Origin: Salinivibrio proteolyticus
GTDB taxonomy: Bacteria; Pseudomonadota; Gammaproteobacteria; Enterobacterales; Vibrionaceae
DNA length: 39,579 nt
Assembly (NCBI RefSeq): GCF_001996165.1
Contig: NZ_MUFP01000022.1
Coordinates: 2,144-41,722 of the forward strand
Direction of reading: 5' to 3'
The first letter of the stretch is position 1, and each line of letters begins with the position of its first letter. The translations under genes were made by a program, and so were the position numbers. Under the pieces are notes generated by a model. It made no database searches, was not told the origin of the DNA, and was given only the letters and a program-made list of their open reading frames with translations. Below are positions 21,907 through 30,992 of this stretch, one piece after another.

Positions 21907-22875
21907 ATGAAAACACCTAAAATCGCCACACTGGCCTGCGCCGCCGCGCTGTCTGTTGGCGTCTCTGTGACGGCACTGGCAGAAACCGCGACGGTTGCGG
22001 TTTCCCAGATTGTCGAGCACCCTGCGCTTGATGCCGCGCGAAACGGCTTACTCGATGGGTTAAAAGCCAAAGGATATACGCCGGGTGAAAATCTAGATTT
22101 TAAATATCAAACAGCGCAAGGTAACCCGGCTATTGCTGTTCAAATCGCTCGTCAATATGTTGGCGAACAACCTGATGTGCTGGTTGGGATTGCGACACCT
22201 TCCGCACAAGCACTGGCAGCAGCAACCAAAGATATCCCAGTTATTTTTACCGCTGTTACCGATCCTGTGGGAGCGAAGCTGGTTAAGAATATGGACGCTC
22301 CGAGTGGCAACGTAACTGGTCTGTCTGATCTCTCTCCGGTCGCTCAACACGTTGCATTGGCTAAAGAGTTACTCCCCGAGCTCACCACCATTGGGGTGGT
22401 TTACAATCCAGGGGAAGCCAATGCCGTCACCTTAGTCGAATTACTCCGTGAAGCTGCCAGTGCTCAAGGCATTAAGGTTGTGGAAGGCACAGCGCTAAAA
22501 AGTGCAGATGTTCAATCTGCTGCACAAGTTGTGGCCACCCAAGCGGATGTGATTTATGCGCCAACCGATAATACCGTTGCCAGCGCGATCGATGGTCTTG
22601 TCGCAGCGGCTAATTCTGCTGATACCCCAGTGATTGGTGGGTCAACATCGTATATCCCTAACGGCGCCGTGGTGGCGCTCGGCTTTGATTACTACTCCGT
22701 TGGTGTACAAACGTCCGATTATGTTGCCGCGATACTGGAAGGGAAACCCGTGTCTTCACTGCCGGCCAAAGTCGCGCTCGGCTCTGACTTAGCCGTTAAT
22801 CGTGCAGCAGCCAATCGACTCGGCATCACGGTTCCCGACACAATTTTGGATCGTGCCGCGCGTATTCAAGACTAG
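21907..22875 (+). CDS. ABC transporter substrate-binding protein (PF04392/TrpX type)
   Basis: A 322-residue periplasmic binding protein. A signal peptide ending VTALA/ETATV (about residue 26) leads to TVAVSQIVEHPALDAARNGL, the usual start of the TrpX-like family. LVGIATPSAQALAAATKDIPVIFTAVTDPVGAKLV and VTGLSDLSPVAQH are further family landmarks, and the DNTVASAIDGLVAAA helix lies near 220. Members next to a BPD_transp_2 permease and a LolD-like ATPase have been linked to tryptophan or other amino acid or nucleoside-like ligands. The actual substrate is not readable from sequence. AAGGGAG precedes the ATG, and two partner genes follow in one operon. Confidence 0.9.
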   Translation: MKTPKIATLACAAALSVGVSVTALAETATVAVSQIVEHPALDAARNGLLDGLKAKGYTPGENLDFKYQTAQGNPAIAVQIARQYVGEQPDVLVGIATPSAQALAAATKDIPVIFTAVTDPVGAKLVKNMDAPSGNVTGLSDLSPVAQHVALAKELLPELTTIGVVYNPGEANAVTLVELLREAASAQGIKVVEGTALKSADVQSAAQVVATQADVIYAPTDNTVASAIDGLVAAANSADTPVIGGSTSYIPNGAVVALGFDYYSVGVQTSDYVAAILEGKPVSSLPAKVALGSDLAVNRAAANRLGITVPDTILDRAARIQD

Positions 22876-22900
22876 TCAGTATCAGTCTTAGGAGTAGTGA

Positions 22901-23812
22901 ATGACTGCCATTGCTTTTTTTGGCACCTTGGAAGTAGGCCTTATCTATGGCTTGGTCGCCTTAGGGGTTTATCTGACGTTCCGGGTGCTTGATTTTCCCG
23001 ATCTTACCGTTGATGGCAGCTTCCCGATGGGCGCTGCGGTGGCGGCCACACTTATCGTCGCAGGCTACAACCCTTGGTTTGCTACCGCAGTAGCTATTCT
23101 GGCCGGTGGGCTCACTGGCTTGGTGACTGCGTTTTTGACGGTGAAGTGCGGCATTCTCAATCTGCTCTCGAGCATTTTGACGATGATTGCCGCTTTTTCG
23201 ATCAATATTCGTATTATGGGTCGGCCGAATATCGCCTTGTTGGGTGAGGAAACCATTCTTACCCCATTCGAACAGCTGGGTATCGCACCTGTCTATCTGC
23301 GCCCGCTCGTGGTCGGTGTTTTGGTGATTATCAGTGGTTTGTTGGTGATTCGCTTACTCGCCAGTGATTTTGGTCTCGGCCTGCGCGCCACTGGGGTGAA
23401 CCCTCGAATGGTTAAGGCGCAGGGCGGCAGTACCGCCATGTATACCTATTTTGGCTTAGCCTTATCCAACGCCTTTGTCGGCTTTGCTGGGGCGCTATTT
23501 GCACAAACCAATAGTTTTGCCGATGTTACCTCGGGGGTCGGCACCATTGTAGTTGGCCTTGCCGCTGTGATTTTAGGCCAAACACTGATACCGGGCCGCA
23601 AAGTGTGGGTGGCTGTGGTTGCCGTTATTGTCGGTTCGATTCTCTACCGTCTTGCCGTCGCCTTTGCGCTATCCAGTGGTATGTTTGGCTTGCAAGCCTC
23701 GGACCTCAACCTGGTTACCGCCGTACTGGTCGCCGTCGCGCTTATCGCGCCGAAAATGCGTCAGCAGTATCAAAAATCAAAACGCGCCAAGCAGGCAGAG
23801 GTGTCGGAATGA
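22901..23812 (+). CDS. ABC transporter permease (BPD_transp_2, TrpY type)
   Basis: A 303-residue inner-membrane permease with about eight to nine helices. The start MTAIAFFGTLEVGLIYGLVALGVYLTFRV is followed by LDFPDLTVDGSFPMGAAVAA, a motif nearly invariant in this permease group. GLRATGVNPRMVKAQG near residue 163-178 is the loop that contacts the ATPase. A strong AGGAG ribosome-binding site precedes the ATG. The stop overlaps the start of the ATP-binding gene (ATGA), so translation is coupled. It forms a probable homodimeric channel with the flanking subunits. Family is certain; substrate is inferred only from neighbours and remains open. Confidence 0.93.
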   Translation: MTAIAFFGTLEVGLIYGLVALGVYLTFRVLDFPDLTVDGSFPMGAAVAATLIVAGYNPWFATAVAILAGGLTGLVTAFLTVKCGILNLLSSILTMIAAFSINIRIMGRPNIALLGEETILTPFEQLGIAPVYLRPLVVGVLVIISGLLVIRLLASDFGLGLRATGVNPRMVKAQGGSTAMYTYFGLALSNAFVGFAGALFAQTNSFADVTSGVGTIVVGLAAVILGQTLIPGRKVWVAVVAVIVGSILYRLAVAFALSSGMFGLQASDLNLVTAVLVAVALIAPKMRQQYQKSKRAKQAEVSE

Positions 23813-24603
23813 TTTCATTAGCCAATATTCAAGTAACCTTTAATCCCGGTACTGTGCTTGAAAATCGCGCCTTACGTGGCGTAAGCCTGACGATTCCAGA
23901 AAAAGAGTTTGTCACCATTATCGGCTCTAATGGCGCAGGCAAATCAACACTGCTCGGAGCGGTGACGGGCGAGACGCCAATGATTGGCGGAAGCGTCAAT
24001 ATTGATGGCGTCGATGTGACCAAGAAAGCCGTTCATGAACGCGCTACCCTCGCTGCCCGCGTGTTTCAAGATCCGCTGGCAGGCACCTGTGCCTCGCTGA
24101 CCATTGAAGAAAACCTTGCACTGGCTTATCGTCGCGGTAAAGGGCGTGGTTGGACACGTGCGCTCGGTGACAAACGCCGCAAGCTCTTTCAAGAAAGGAT
24201 CGCGATTTTAGGTTTAGGCCTTGAAGACAGGTTGAGCGACAGTATTGGTTTGCTCTCCGGTGGCCAACGCCAAGCGGTCAGTTTGGTCATGGCGACCTTG
24301 TCTGAAAGCAAACTCTTGTTGCTGGATGAGCACACCGCCGCGCTCGACCCCCGCATGGCTGCGTTCGTGATTGATTTGACCAAAACCATCGTCAATGAGT
24401 TTAGCCTTACTGCGATGATGGTCACGCACTCCATGAAAGATGCCCTTGCCTGTGGCGACCGCACCGTGATGCTACACCAAGGAAACATTGTGCTTGATGT
24501 GCATGGTGATGAGCGCAAAAACATGGATGTGCCGCACCTGCTTGAGATGTTCAATAAAGTGCGCGGCGAGACACTGGCAGACGACAGTTTGCTTCTCAGT
24601 TAA
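23809..24603 (+). CDS. ABC transporter ATP-binding protein (TrpZ type)
   Basis: A 264-residue cytoplasmic ATPase. The ATG at 23809 overlaps the permease TGA and opens the true N-terminus MISLANIQVTFNPGT; longer in-frame starts lie inside the permease gene. Walker A is GSNGAGKST (about 40-48), the Q-loop is ARVFQDPLAGTCASLTIEEN, the signature is LSGGQRQAVSLVMATL, and Walker B is LLLLDEHTAALDP, where Glu-His replaces the common Glu-Pro. The switch His is in MMVTHSMKDAL. It drives the three-gene importer that begins with the TrpX-like binding protein. A terminator follows at 24621-24645. Confidence 0.95.
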   Translation: MISLANIQVTFNPGTVLENRALRGVSLTIPEKEFVTIIGSNGAGKSTLLGAVTGETPMIGGSVNIDGVDVTKKAVHERATLAARVFQDPLAGTCASLTIEENLALAYRRGKGRGWTRALGDKRRKLFQERIAILGLGLEDRLSDSIGLLSGGQRQAVSLVMATLSESKLLLLDEHTAALDPRMAAFVIDLTKTIVNEFSLTAMMVTHSMKDALACGDRTVMLHQGNIVLDVHGDERKNMDVPHLLEMFNKVRGETLADDSLLLS

Positions 24604-24620
24604 CTCACCTCCCAAGCCAC

Positions 24621-24645
24621 AAGGCGCCCTCTTGGCGCCTTTTTT
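24621..24645 (+). terminator. Intrinsic terminator after the ABC importer operon
   Basis: AAGGCGCC (24621-24628), loop CTCTT and GGCGCCTT (24634-24641), with a six-T run, form a strong terminator 17 nt after the ATPase stop. Confidence 0.93.
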
Positions 24646-24752
24646 CGTGATGGCCCCATCAACACATCTAATTTATTGGCATAGCTGTCTAACAATTAGG
24701 GATTAAGACATTTCCATGCTAGCCTAACGCCAGTATTGCCAAGGAATTAGGT

Positions 24753-25670
24753 ATGAACGCAAAAAGTATCGCACTCGCCCTTACCGTGGTCGTTATTTGG
24801 GGCGTGAATTTCTCTGTCATCAAAGTAGGCTTACACACACTACCGCCGATTCTTTTCTCTGGGTTGCGCTTTTTAATTGTTGCTATCCCCGCGGTATTGT
24901 TTGTTCCGCGTCCTCGCGTACCACTGTGGCAGTTATTGACCGTTGGACTCAGTCTTGGCGTGATTAAATTCAGCCTGCTCTTTGTGGCAATGGACGCCGA
25001 CGCATCGGCAGGGATTGCATCTTTGCTGTTGCAAGCGCAGGTGATCTTTACCATCTTACTGAGTGCGGTGTTACTACGCGAAGTTGTCACTCGCGCGCAA
25101 GGACTGGGGCTGTGCATTGCTCTGTCTGGGTTTGCACTTTTCTTTCTTACCACCACAGGTAGCGCTACCCTCACAGGTGTAACGATGATCGTTGCTGCGG
25201 CGTTTTTCTGGGCCATTGCCAATCTGGTGATGAAACAGATGCCAGGCGTGAATCTGATGCATTTTATGGTATGGGTGAGCTTGATCCCTCCCCTACCACT
25301 CTTCGCCCTATCCTATTTACTGGAGAGCCAACATCCGCTCCAGTTGCTGCAAGCAACACCGCTATCTGGCTGGTTATCCATCGCTTACGTCGGCTACATT
25401 TCTACCTTGGTGGCCTTTGCTTTTTGGGGCTGGCTATTAAATCAACATACCTCAGCGTCGGTCACACCGTTCGCGTTATTAATCCCTATTGTGGGAATGA
25501 GTGCCGCCTCGGTAGGTCTGGGGGAGCGATTATCACCCATCGAATGGGTGGGGGCAGGATTGATCGTGGTTGGGCTAACCATTTCCGTACTTGGCGCGAG
25601 ACTGTGGCGTTATCTTCGGCAGGCAAGAAAAGCATCGGCGAAAAAAGCACCGTCTGCGTCCGCTCAGTGA
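24753..25670 (+). CDS. eamA: EamA-type DMT exporter
   Basis: A 305-residue drug/metabolite transporter with ten membrane helices and two EamA repeats. It resembles E. coli EamA (YdeD) along its length: VVVIWGVNFSVIKVGLHTLPP at the start, GLRFLIVAIPAVLFVPRPRVP, then SLLLQAQVIFTILLSAVLL, and the second repeat ending near SALGxGERLS-like VGLGERLSPIEWVGAGLIV. E. coli EamA exports O-acetylserine and cysteine-pathway metabolites; the same substrate is possible here but not proven. A basic, Ala-rich cytoplasmic tail ([17 protein letters not shown]) ends the protein. AAGGAA lies upstream of the ATG. Its end overlaps the convergent viaA gene by 7 bp. Confidence 0.85.
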   Translation: MNAKSIALALTVVVIWGVNFSVIKVGLHTLPPILFSGLRFLIVAIPAVLFVPRPRVPLWQLLTVGLSLGVIKFSLLFVAMDADASAGIASLLLQAQVIFTILLSAVLLREVVTRAQGLGLCIALSGFALFFLTTTGSATLTGVTMIVAAAFFWAIANLVMKQMPGVNLMHFMVWVSLIPPLPLFALSYLLESQHPLQLLQATPLSGWLSIAYVGYISTLVAFAFWGWLLNQHTSASVTPFALLIPIVGMSAASVGLGERLSPIEWVGAGLIVVGLTISVLGARLWRYLRQARKASAKKAPSASAQ

Positions 25671-27133
25671 TCGCGTTTGCCCGGCCACCATTGGTTAACT
25701 AAGCGCCCAGCTAAGGATGGCTGATAGCGCCAACAGTGATCAAACATCGCCATCAGCTCTGGATTACCGTATTTCGACAGGCTCACGGCGTGAAATCGAT
25801 TTTGCTGCGCTTTTAGTGCATTCACTTTTTCGATCATCGCGTCCGATTGTTTGGGCGCGATAAAATCAGACACCACCACCAGATCAGCGTTTTGGTAACG
25901 GTCACCTGCCATTAAGTCGAGCGCTTTATCAATCACTGGCGCCATATCGGTACCACCGTGAAAACGGTATGAAAGAAAGCTCATCGCTTCTTGTAGCCCC
26001 TGTTCGCCAGTCAGCTCATAGCTAATATGGTCAGTGGAAAACAGCATCACGTAGCAGTCACGATGCTCGGTGGCGGCGATACGCATTAATACATACGCCA
26101 AGGCTTTTGCACATTGTTCCGGAAAGCCACTCATGGAGCCAGAGGCATCGACCGCAATAATAAATGGGCCTTTTATCTGCTCAGGCTTAGACTGACTTGG
26201 TGCATTGGTTTCTACCTTTTGGCGACGATGCGCCTTCCCCGACAATTGATAGTTCAGTAGCTGTTTATCCACCAATTGCTTGTAAAACACCACTTCGAGC
26301 GCAGGATCTGAAAGCAGCACCGCTTCATTAGGAAGTAAGCGGTCAACACGGTCGCTTTGACAAATACCCGTAATATCATCAGGAACGTCAACTTGTCGCT
26401 TTGGCACTGTTTTTAAGGTTTCAGTCGGTTGCTGACTGGGGCCACTGGCACTGACTTGATTCGCCATCCGTCCCAACTGCTCCGCAATCGCTTGAAGATC
26501 AGGATTTTTCTCTAAGAAAGTGACAAAACGTTTAAGTAAGGTCACGTCATGTTGTGACAAATGGCTCGCGGCCATATCCCACAACCGACCCACTTTACTG
26601 ATATCACCGGATTGATCGACACCGTCCATCGTTTGGTAGGTTGCAATACGGCGGTAAAGATCGTCTAAAAGTTTCTCTTTTTGCGCTTCCAAATTTTCCG
26701 ACTGCAACGCGTGGATTTCAGCCTTTAAATGCGCATGCCATTTATTACAAAAATACGATTGAAACATTGGGTCAGGATGTTCGGCCTGTTGTGACGCCAA
26801 TAATGACGCTTGCGCATGAAACGAAGAGACCGGCTCCAAATCAGCAAGAAGTGTTTGAATGTCGGACTCAAAGGCACGTGCCGATTTCTCTGTCGCTTGC
26901 TCATACAGCTGAATTTCTTGCTTCAGGGCCGGTGATAACCCTTGCTGCATGAGTTTGCGCTTCGTGTGGCCGCGCCATTTATCGAGCTGTTTTTGTACCG
27001 CACGCTTGATCGCAGGGCTGCGCTCAGTGAGAAGCAATAACTGGGGATGCGACATCAACTCCGTCATTGCCGCATCAAGCAAACCGGATTCCGCCAACAT
27101 CAAGCCCATGTTTAAGCTTTCTGCGCTAAGCAT
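25664..27133 (-). CDS. viaA: ViaA, VWA-domain partner of RavA
   Basis: A 489-residue cytoplasmic protein with a helical N-terminal half and a C-terminal von Willebrand A domain. The MIDAS motif DASGSMSGF (about residues 330-338) is intact, followed by the Thr-containing [11 protein letters not shown] and the Asp-containing [10 protein letters not shown] loops. N-terminal [23 protein letters not shown] and C-terminal [17 protein letters not shown] agree with E. coli ViaA (483 residues). ViaA activates the RavA ATPase, and in E. coli the pair interacts with respiratory complexes and sensitises cells to aminoglycosides. Its start overlaps the end of ravA by 8 nt, so the two are co-translated. 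Confidence 0.95.
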   Translation of the reverse strand: MLSAESLNMGLMLAESGLLDAAMTELMSHPQLLLLTERSPAIKRAVQKQLDKWRGHTKRKLMQQGLSPALKQEIQLYEQATEKSARAFESDIQTLLADLEPVSSFHAQASLLASQQAEHPDPMFQSYFCNKWHAHLKAEIHALQSENLEAQKEKLLDDLYRRIATYQTMDGVDQSGDISKVGRLWDMAASHLSQHDVTLLKRFVTFLEKNPDLQAIAEQLGRMANQVSASGPSQQPTETLKTVPKRQVDVPDDITGICQSDRVDRLLPNEAVLLSDPALEVVFYKQLVDKQLLNYQLSGKAHRRQKVETNAPSQSKPEQIKGPFIIAVDASGSMSGFPEQCAKALAYVLMRIAATEHRDCYVMLFSTDHISYELTGEQGLQEAMSFLSYRFHGGTDMAPVIDKALDLMAGDRYQNADLVVVSDFIAPKQSDAMIEKVNALKAQQNRFHAVSLSKYGNPELMAMFDHCWRYQPSLAGRLVNQWWPGKRDH

Positions 27134-28799
27134 CGTCCGCTCCAGTAAAAAACGTATCGAGACGACGTAAACGGCGCGCTTGCTGTTCTAGTGTAGCCAT
27201 GTGGGCTTTCACATCCCGCTCGGCATCCACCAAACTCGCGGACGCGACTTCCAGTAACTCTGGCTGGGCAAAAAGGTGAGGTAGGCCTGCATTTAGCTGA
27301 CTACGGGCACGACGAATAAGAAACTGAGCCTGATTTAATTGTTCAAGTGCTTGATCCGTTTCCGCATGCCAAGTGTCAAGCTGCTCAGCGTCTGGATTAT
27401 TCACCCCCGCCAGCGCAACCGGCACAGCACGATTGGCAATGTCTTTGACCACCAGCATGCCCTGTGCGTCCCACTCTAGAGTGAGACGACACAAATGGGT
27501 ATTTTTGTTGACGTAGCCATATAGATCCGTACTGCCAGGCTTGAGCTTCTTTTCCACATCGGCCGCATCGAGGTATATCCAGCGACTATCGCCCTTTTCT
27601 TGCTCCGAGACCGACGGATTGGCAGTGAGCAGCACGCAACGTACGAGGTCGCGACTTTGATTGACGCTAAAACGTGGGGCTTTGCTGATATCAATAGTGG
27701 GCTTTCGTAAGCTCGAACTTGCGCTGTCTTGTTGATAGGCGAGCGCCTCGACCGTGCTTTGCTCTATGTCACGCAAGGCCACTTTCACGTCATCCATTAA
27801 CGCTAAGGCTTCTTTCTGATCGAACAAAATCTCAGCCGCAAACCGACGCATCACCTCCTGTACCACTTCGCGCGATTCAGGGCTGTGCCACAGACAGTCT
27901 TCGAGTAGCAGTAAGTCGAGCGGTCCGACTTCATCACGCCCGTTAAAGAACGCCGCCGCCTTTAATAGGCGCACCGCTTTTTTCCAGCGCCGATCCGACA
28001 CGTATAATTCGGCTGGATTAAAGTTTGGACTTTCTTCTCCCGCCTGCTCGAGCCGCTGCTTTAAGGTATAAAGCTTGTCAAAAATCGCATCAGGCAAAGC
28101 AAGGCTAGGAATAATGCTCTGCCATTGCTGATACTCCTCATGGCCAATTTTAATTTTATCTGGCACCGAGGTTTCATCTTGGCTCGGCTCAGTGAGCATC
28201 AGTTTAAAATTCTTCTTCTCTTGAATACGATTGACAAATACGCGCAGAAGCATTCGGTCATACAAAGCATCTAGCCCACTATCAGGCTCAGGAAGTTCAT
28301 TTGAGGCCGTGACGAGAAGCCGCATGGGAACCGGATAAACATGCTCGCCATTGCGAAACGTACGCTCATTGACCACCGTTAATAGCGTGTTGAGGATCGC
28401 CGGACCAGCTTTCCAAATCTCATCGAGGAACACCACATCGGCGTTGGGTAGATAGCCCTCGGTGAGACGAACATATTTACCTTCATCCTTCAGCGCTTGA
28501 ATTGATAACGGCCCAAAAACTTCTTCAGGGGTGGAGAAGCGGGTCATCAAATATTCAAAGAACTGACTGTTTTCAAACGCATCGATTAGGCGTTTGGCAA
28601 TAAAACTCTTAGCGATGCCCGGTGGCCCCAACAAAAACACACTTTCGCCAGCAAGCGCGGCGAGCAAACACATTTTGATCGTATGTTCACGTTCATAGAC
28701 GCCGCTGGACAGGGCATCAATGAGTTGAGAAATGCGCTCAGGCAATAGCGCACGACGGCTGACGGTGGCGAGGTTTTGAGACAAGTGACACTCCCGCAT
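27126..28799 (-). CDS. ravA: RavA, MoxR-family AAA+ ATPase
   Basis: A 557-residue AAA+ ATPase. [21 protein letters not shown] leads into [16 protein letters not shown] (Walker A, about 57-72), then [35 protein letters not shown] (Walker B) and [21 protein letters not shown] (sensor 1 and Arg finger). [20 protein letters not shown] is the sensor 2 region. All match E. coli RavA, but the C-terminal part is about 60 residues longer than the 498 of E. coli, with a helical end from about 470. E. coli RavA hexamers bind the lysine decarboxylase LdcI through the LARA region; that region is divergent here. Transcription starts in the 28800-29166 gap, which has a CRP-like palindrome. Confidence 0.95.
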   Translation of the reverse strand: MRECHLSQNLATVSRRALLPERISQLIDALSSGVYEREHTIKMCLLAALAGESVFLLGPPGIAKSFIAKRLIDAFENSQFFEYLMTRFSTPEEVFGPLSIQALKDEGKYVRLTEGYLPNADVVFLDEIWKAGPAILNTLLTVVNERTFRNGEHVYPVPMRLLVTASNELPEPDSGLDALYDRMLLRVFVNRIQEKKNFKLMLTEPSQDETSVPDKIKIGHEEYQQWQSIIPSLALPDAIFDKLYTLKQRLEQAGEESPNFNPAELYVSDRRWKKAVRLLKAAAFFNGRDEVGPLDLLLLEDCLWHSPESREVVQEVMRRFAAEILFDQKEALALMDDVKVALRDIEQSTVEALAYQQDSASSSLRKPTIDISKAPRFSVNQSRDLVRCVLLTANPSVSEQEKGDSRWIYLDAADVEKKLKPGSTDLYGYVNKNTHLCRLTLEWDAQGMLVVKDIANRAVPVALAGVNNPDAEQLDTWHAETDQALEQLNQAQFLIRRARSQLNAGLPHLFAQPELLEVASASLVDAERDVKAHMATLEQQARRLRRLDTFFTGADDA

Positions 28800-28970
28800 T
28801 CTGATTCGGTTTCAGTCTGAGCGGCCTCTCGCGGTGATAAGGCGGCTTCCTGCTTCTACTTCTACATAAAGCATGGCAAGCCCATCCAAGGCTGCCATCA
28901 ACGCGCTATTCAAGCGAACAATAAATAAACTAATGTGTAAGTAAATTTTAAGTAATGTATGGATATATCA

Positions 28971-28986
28971 TTGATGCAAATATCAA
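28971..28986. promoter_or_regulatory. Palindrome TTGAT-N6-ATCAA
   Basis: TTGATGCAAATATCAA has FNR-like half-sites but a 6-bp spacer where FNR needs 4. It abuts the CRP-like site 3 bp away. Binding protein unknown. Confidence 0.3.
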
Positions 28987-28988
28987 AT

Positions 28989-29004
28989 AGTGACACAGAT
29001 CACT
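28989..29004. promoter_or_regulatory. CRP-like site in the ravA-pstS intergenic region
   Basis: AGTGACACAGATCACT is a 16-bp inverted repeat matching the CRP consensus TGTGA-N6-TCACA except for the two outermost bases. It lies 190 bp from the ravA start and 163 bp from the pstS-like start, so either promoter could be its target. Apart from this, the palindrome at 28971-28986 and the Pho box, the 367-bp gap holds no gene. Confidence 0.5.
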
Positions 29005-29098
29005 TTAAAGTCAATATTGTGTAGTCGCTCGAAGAAGCTGATGGTTAAAACATCAGGAACACATTGATCTTGTTAACTCAGCATGGTTTTGGCTCACG

Positions 29099-29127
29099 TT
29101 GTCACTGGAATGACACATCATTGTCAT
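29099..29127 (+). promoter_or_regulatory. Pho box with three 11-bp-phased repeats
   Basis: TTGTCAC (29099), ATGACAC (29110) and TTGTCAT (29121) are spaced exactly 11 bp apart, the geometry of PhoB binding to CTGTCAT repeats. The outer two match six of seven bases or nearly so; the middle one is weaker. The array ends 39 bp before the PstS-like start. Confidence 0.75.
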
Positions 29128-29166
29128 AGAATCCGTTGCCTCTTTATCGCAACAGGACGTTAACCC

Positions 29167-30006
29167 ATGTTTAAACACACACTTTTTTCTTTCCTCTTCC
29201 TTTGCACCAGCCAACTCGCATTTGCTGCGCCATCAGTCACCATCACGGGTTCAACGTCTGTGAGCCATGTGATGGAAGTGATTGCCGAGCGCTATCAGCG
29301 CGACCATGATGTGGTCATTCAGGTACAAGGAACAGGCTCGGCCGCGGGCATTGCTGCAGTAAAACAAGGGATTGCACCGATGGGCATGAGTTCGCGGTAC
29401 TTAAAGCAAGAAGAAATTGCTCCGGATCTCACCACCGATATTCTGGCCTATGATGGTATTGCCTTGGTGGTTCATCCCAGCAATCCCGTCACAGCCCTGA
29501 CCCAAGCGCAAATTCGGAAAATCTATTTGGGCGAGATTAAAAACTGGCAAGCACTCGGGGGAGCGGATCGTGAAATCGCCGCGGTGTCCCGTGAGTCAGC
29601 CTCGGGGTCACGTTTTTCGTTTGAAACCTTACTCGACCTGACCAAGGTCGTGAAAGGTGAGACAGTGTCGGGAGTGAGTCCACGCTTAATGGTGGTGAAT
29701 AGCAATAGCATGGTGAAAACCCTAGTCGCCAAGAACCCTCATGCTATCGGCTATGTCTCGCTGGGCTCGGTCGATGCAGGCATCAAGCCGCTATCGGTGG
29801 ATGGTCAAGCACCAACCTTGGCAGCCATCGCTGATGGGCGCTATAAGCTGGCGCGTCCTTTTGTGATCTTGCGCAAAACCGCGCCACTGTCATCCGCCGC
29901 TAACGGCTTTTATGATTACTTGCTTTCTGAGCAAGGTCAGCAAGCGTTTGCCAATGCCGGCTACGTCGCGAGTCAGTCGCAACAGATGGCACTGACAACG
30001 CCCTGA
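29167..30006 (+). CDS. PstS-like phosphate-binding protein (solitary)
   Basis: A 279-residue periplasmic binding protein of the PstS (PBP_like) family. The signal peptide MFKHTLFSFLFLCTSQLAFA is followed by APSVTITGSTSVSHVMEVIAE, where GSTS forms the phosphate-binding loop. GTGSAAGIAAVKQG, MSSRYL and SRESASGSRFSFE supply further loops that cradle phosphate in family members. It resembles the shorter PstS type common in Vibrio. No pstC, pstA or pstB gene follows; the next gene is convergent only 8 bp away. The upstream Pho box implies induction by phosphate starvation through PhoB. It may feed a Pst permease encoded elsewhere or act as a scavenger or sensor. Confidence 0.9.
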   Translation: MFKHTLFSFLFLCTSQLAFAAPSVTITGSTSVSHVMEVIAERYQRDHDVVIQVQGTGSAAGIAAVKQGIAPMGMSSRYLKQEEIAPDLTTDILAYDGIALVVHPSNPVTALTQAQIRKIYLGEIKNWQALGGADREIAAVSRESASGSRFSFETLLDLTKVVKGETVSGVSPRLMVVNSNSMVKTLVAKNPHAIGYVSLGSVDAGIKPLSVDGQAPTLAAIADGRYKLARPFVILRKTAPLSSAANGFYDYLLSEQGQQAFANAGYVASQSQQMALTTP

Positions 30007-30014
30007 GCGGGCAA

Positions 30015-30854
30015 TTAGGCCGTACTGGCTTCCTTAGTCACCGGCCATGCTTTATGGCTACCCCACTCTGTCCATGACCCATCGTAGACAGCAACCGGGT
30101 AGCCAAAGTAATGCTCGGCCACTGCGGCGAGAATGCAAGCCGTCACGCCAGACCCACAACTTGCAACATTAAGGCGTGTATCACTGAGTAGCGGAAGCAC
30201 AAGGCGTCTGGCTTCTGTTTGATCAATCACGAAGCCTTGTTGGTCAGTAAGACTAGCAAATGGTAAGTTCTTTGCGCCCGGCATATGCCCTGCGCGCACA
30301 CCGTCTCTTGGCTCTGGCACCGTCCCGTTAAACCGTGCCGCTGGACGGACATCAATCACATTCACAGCCGCCAGTTTTGCCGCCAGTGTTTCTCCATCTA
30401 TATAGCGATAAGGTTTGAAGCTCGACACATACGTTGCTTCGACGCGGGGTTTCGCGGCCGACTCTTCCAAAGGCCCATCTTGTGCCAGCCAAGCCGGCAA
30501 TCCACCATCTAAAATAAAGACATTTTCATGGCCCATGACTTTACACATCCACCACACGCGGGCGGCAGAAAACAGGCCTTGGGTATCATAGACCACCAAG
30601 GTATCTTGTGGCGCGATGCCGAGTTTACCCATGTGTCTCGCAAATTCCTCAGCACTGGGTAACATATGGGGTAACGGCGATTGGGTATCTTTAATAACGC
30701 CATCGAAGTCAAAGAATATGGCGCCGGGCAAACGGCGCTGCTGCCACTCTTGATAGCCATTGCGTGCTACGTCGGGCATAAACCAACTGGCATCTACGGG
30801 GACAACCGATTCTAATCGCGACTTTAACCACTGCGCACTGACAAACACTGACAT
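30015..30854 (-). CDS. sseA: 3-mercaptopyruvate sulfurtransferase
   Basis: A 279-residue two-domain rhodanese protein. The N-terminal non-catalytic domain contains PDVARNGYQEWQQRRLPGAIFFD, and the second contains RAGHMPGAKNLPF. The active loop is ASCGSGVTAC with catalytic Cys233; CG(S/T)GVTA distinguishes mercaptopyruvate sulfurtransferases from thiosulfate sulfurtransferases (CRKGVT). It moves sulfur from 3-mercaptopyruvate to cyanide or thiol acceptors and contributes to H2S and persulfide formation in the cytoplasm. Size matches E. coli SseA (281 residues). It is monocistronic and converges on the PstS-like gene with almost no gap and no visible terminator between them. Confidence 0.95.
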   Translation of the reverse strand: MSVFVSAQWLKSRLESVVPVDASWFMPDVARNGYQEWQQRRLPGAIFFDFDGVIKDTQSPLPHMLPSAEEFARHMGKLGIAPQDTLVVYDTQGLFSAARVWWMCKVMGHENVFILDGGLPAWLAQDGPLEESAAKPRVEATYVSSFKPYRYIDGETLAAKLAAVNVIDVRPAARFNGTVPEPRDGVRAGHMPGAKNLPFASLTDQQGFVIDQTEARRLVLPLLSDTRLNVASCGSGVTACILAAVAEHYFGYPVAVYDGSWTEWGSHKAWPVTKEASTA

Positions 30855-30992
30855 CTTGACGATCCCTTTTCATTATTGATGGAGGACTTACTCATATTTC
30901 ACTCGATACTGACGAGTGTGGCATAGAGTAACACTCAGTTTTTCTTCATACTGATTCTGTCGCCATCAAGATGCAACCCAACGAGGACGTTA

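Noticed and set aside
28971..28986. FNR box
   Set aside because: The half-sites look right but the spacer is 6 bp; FNR requires 4.
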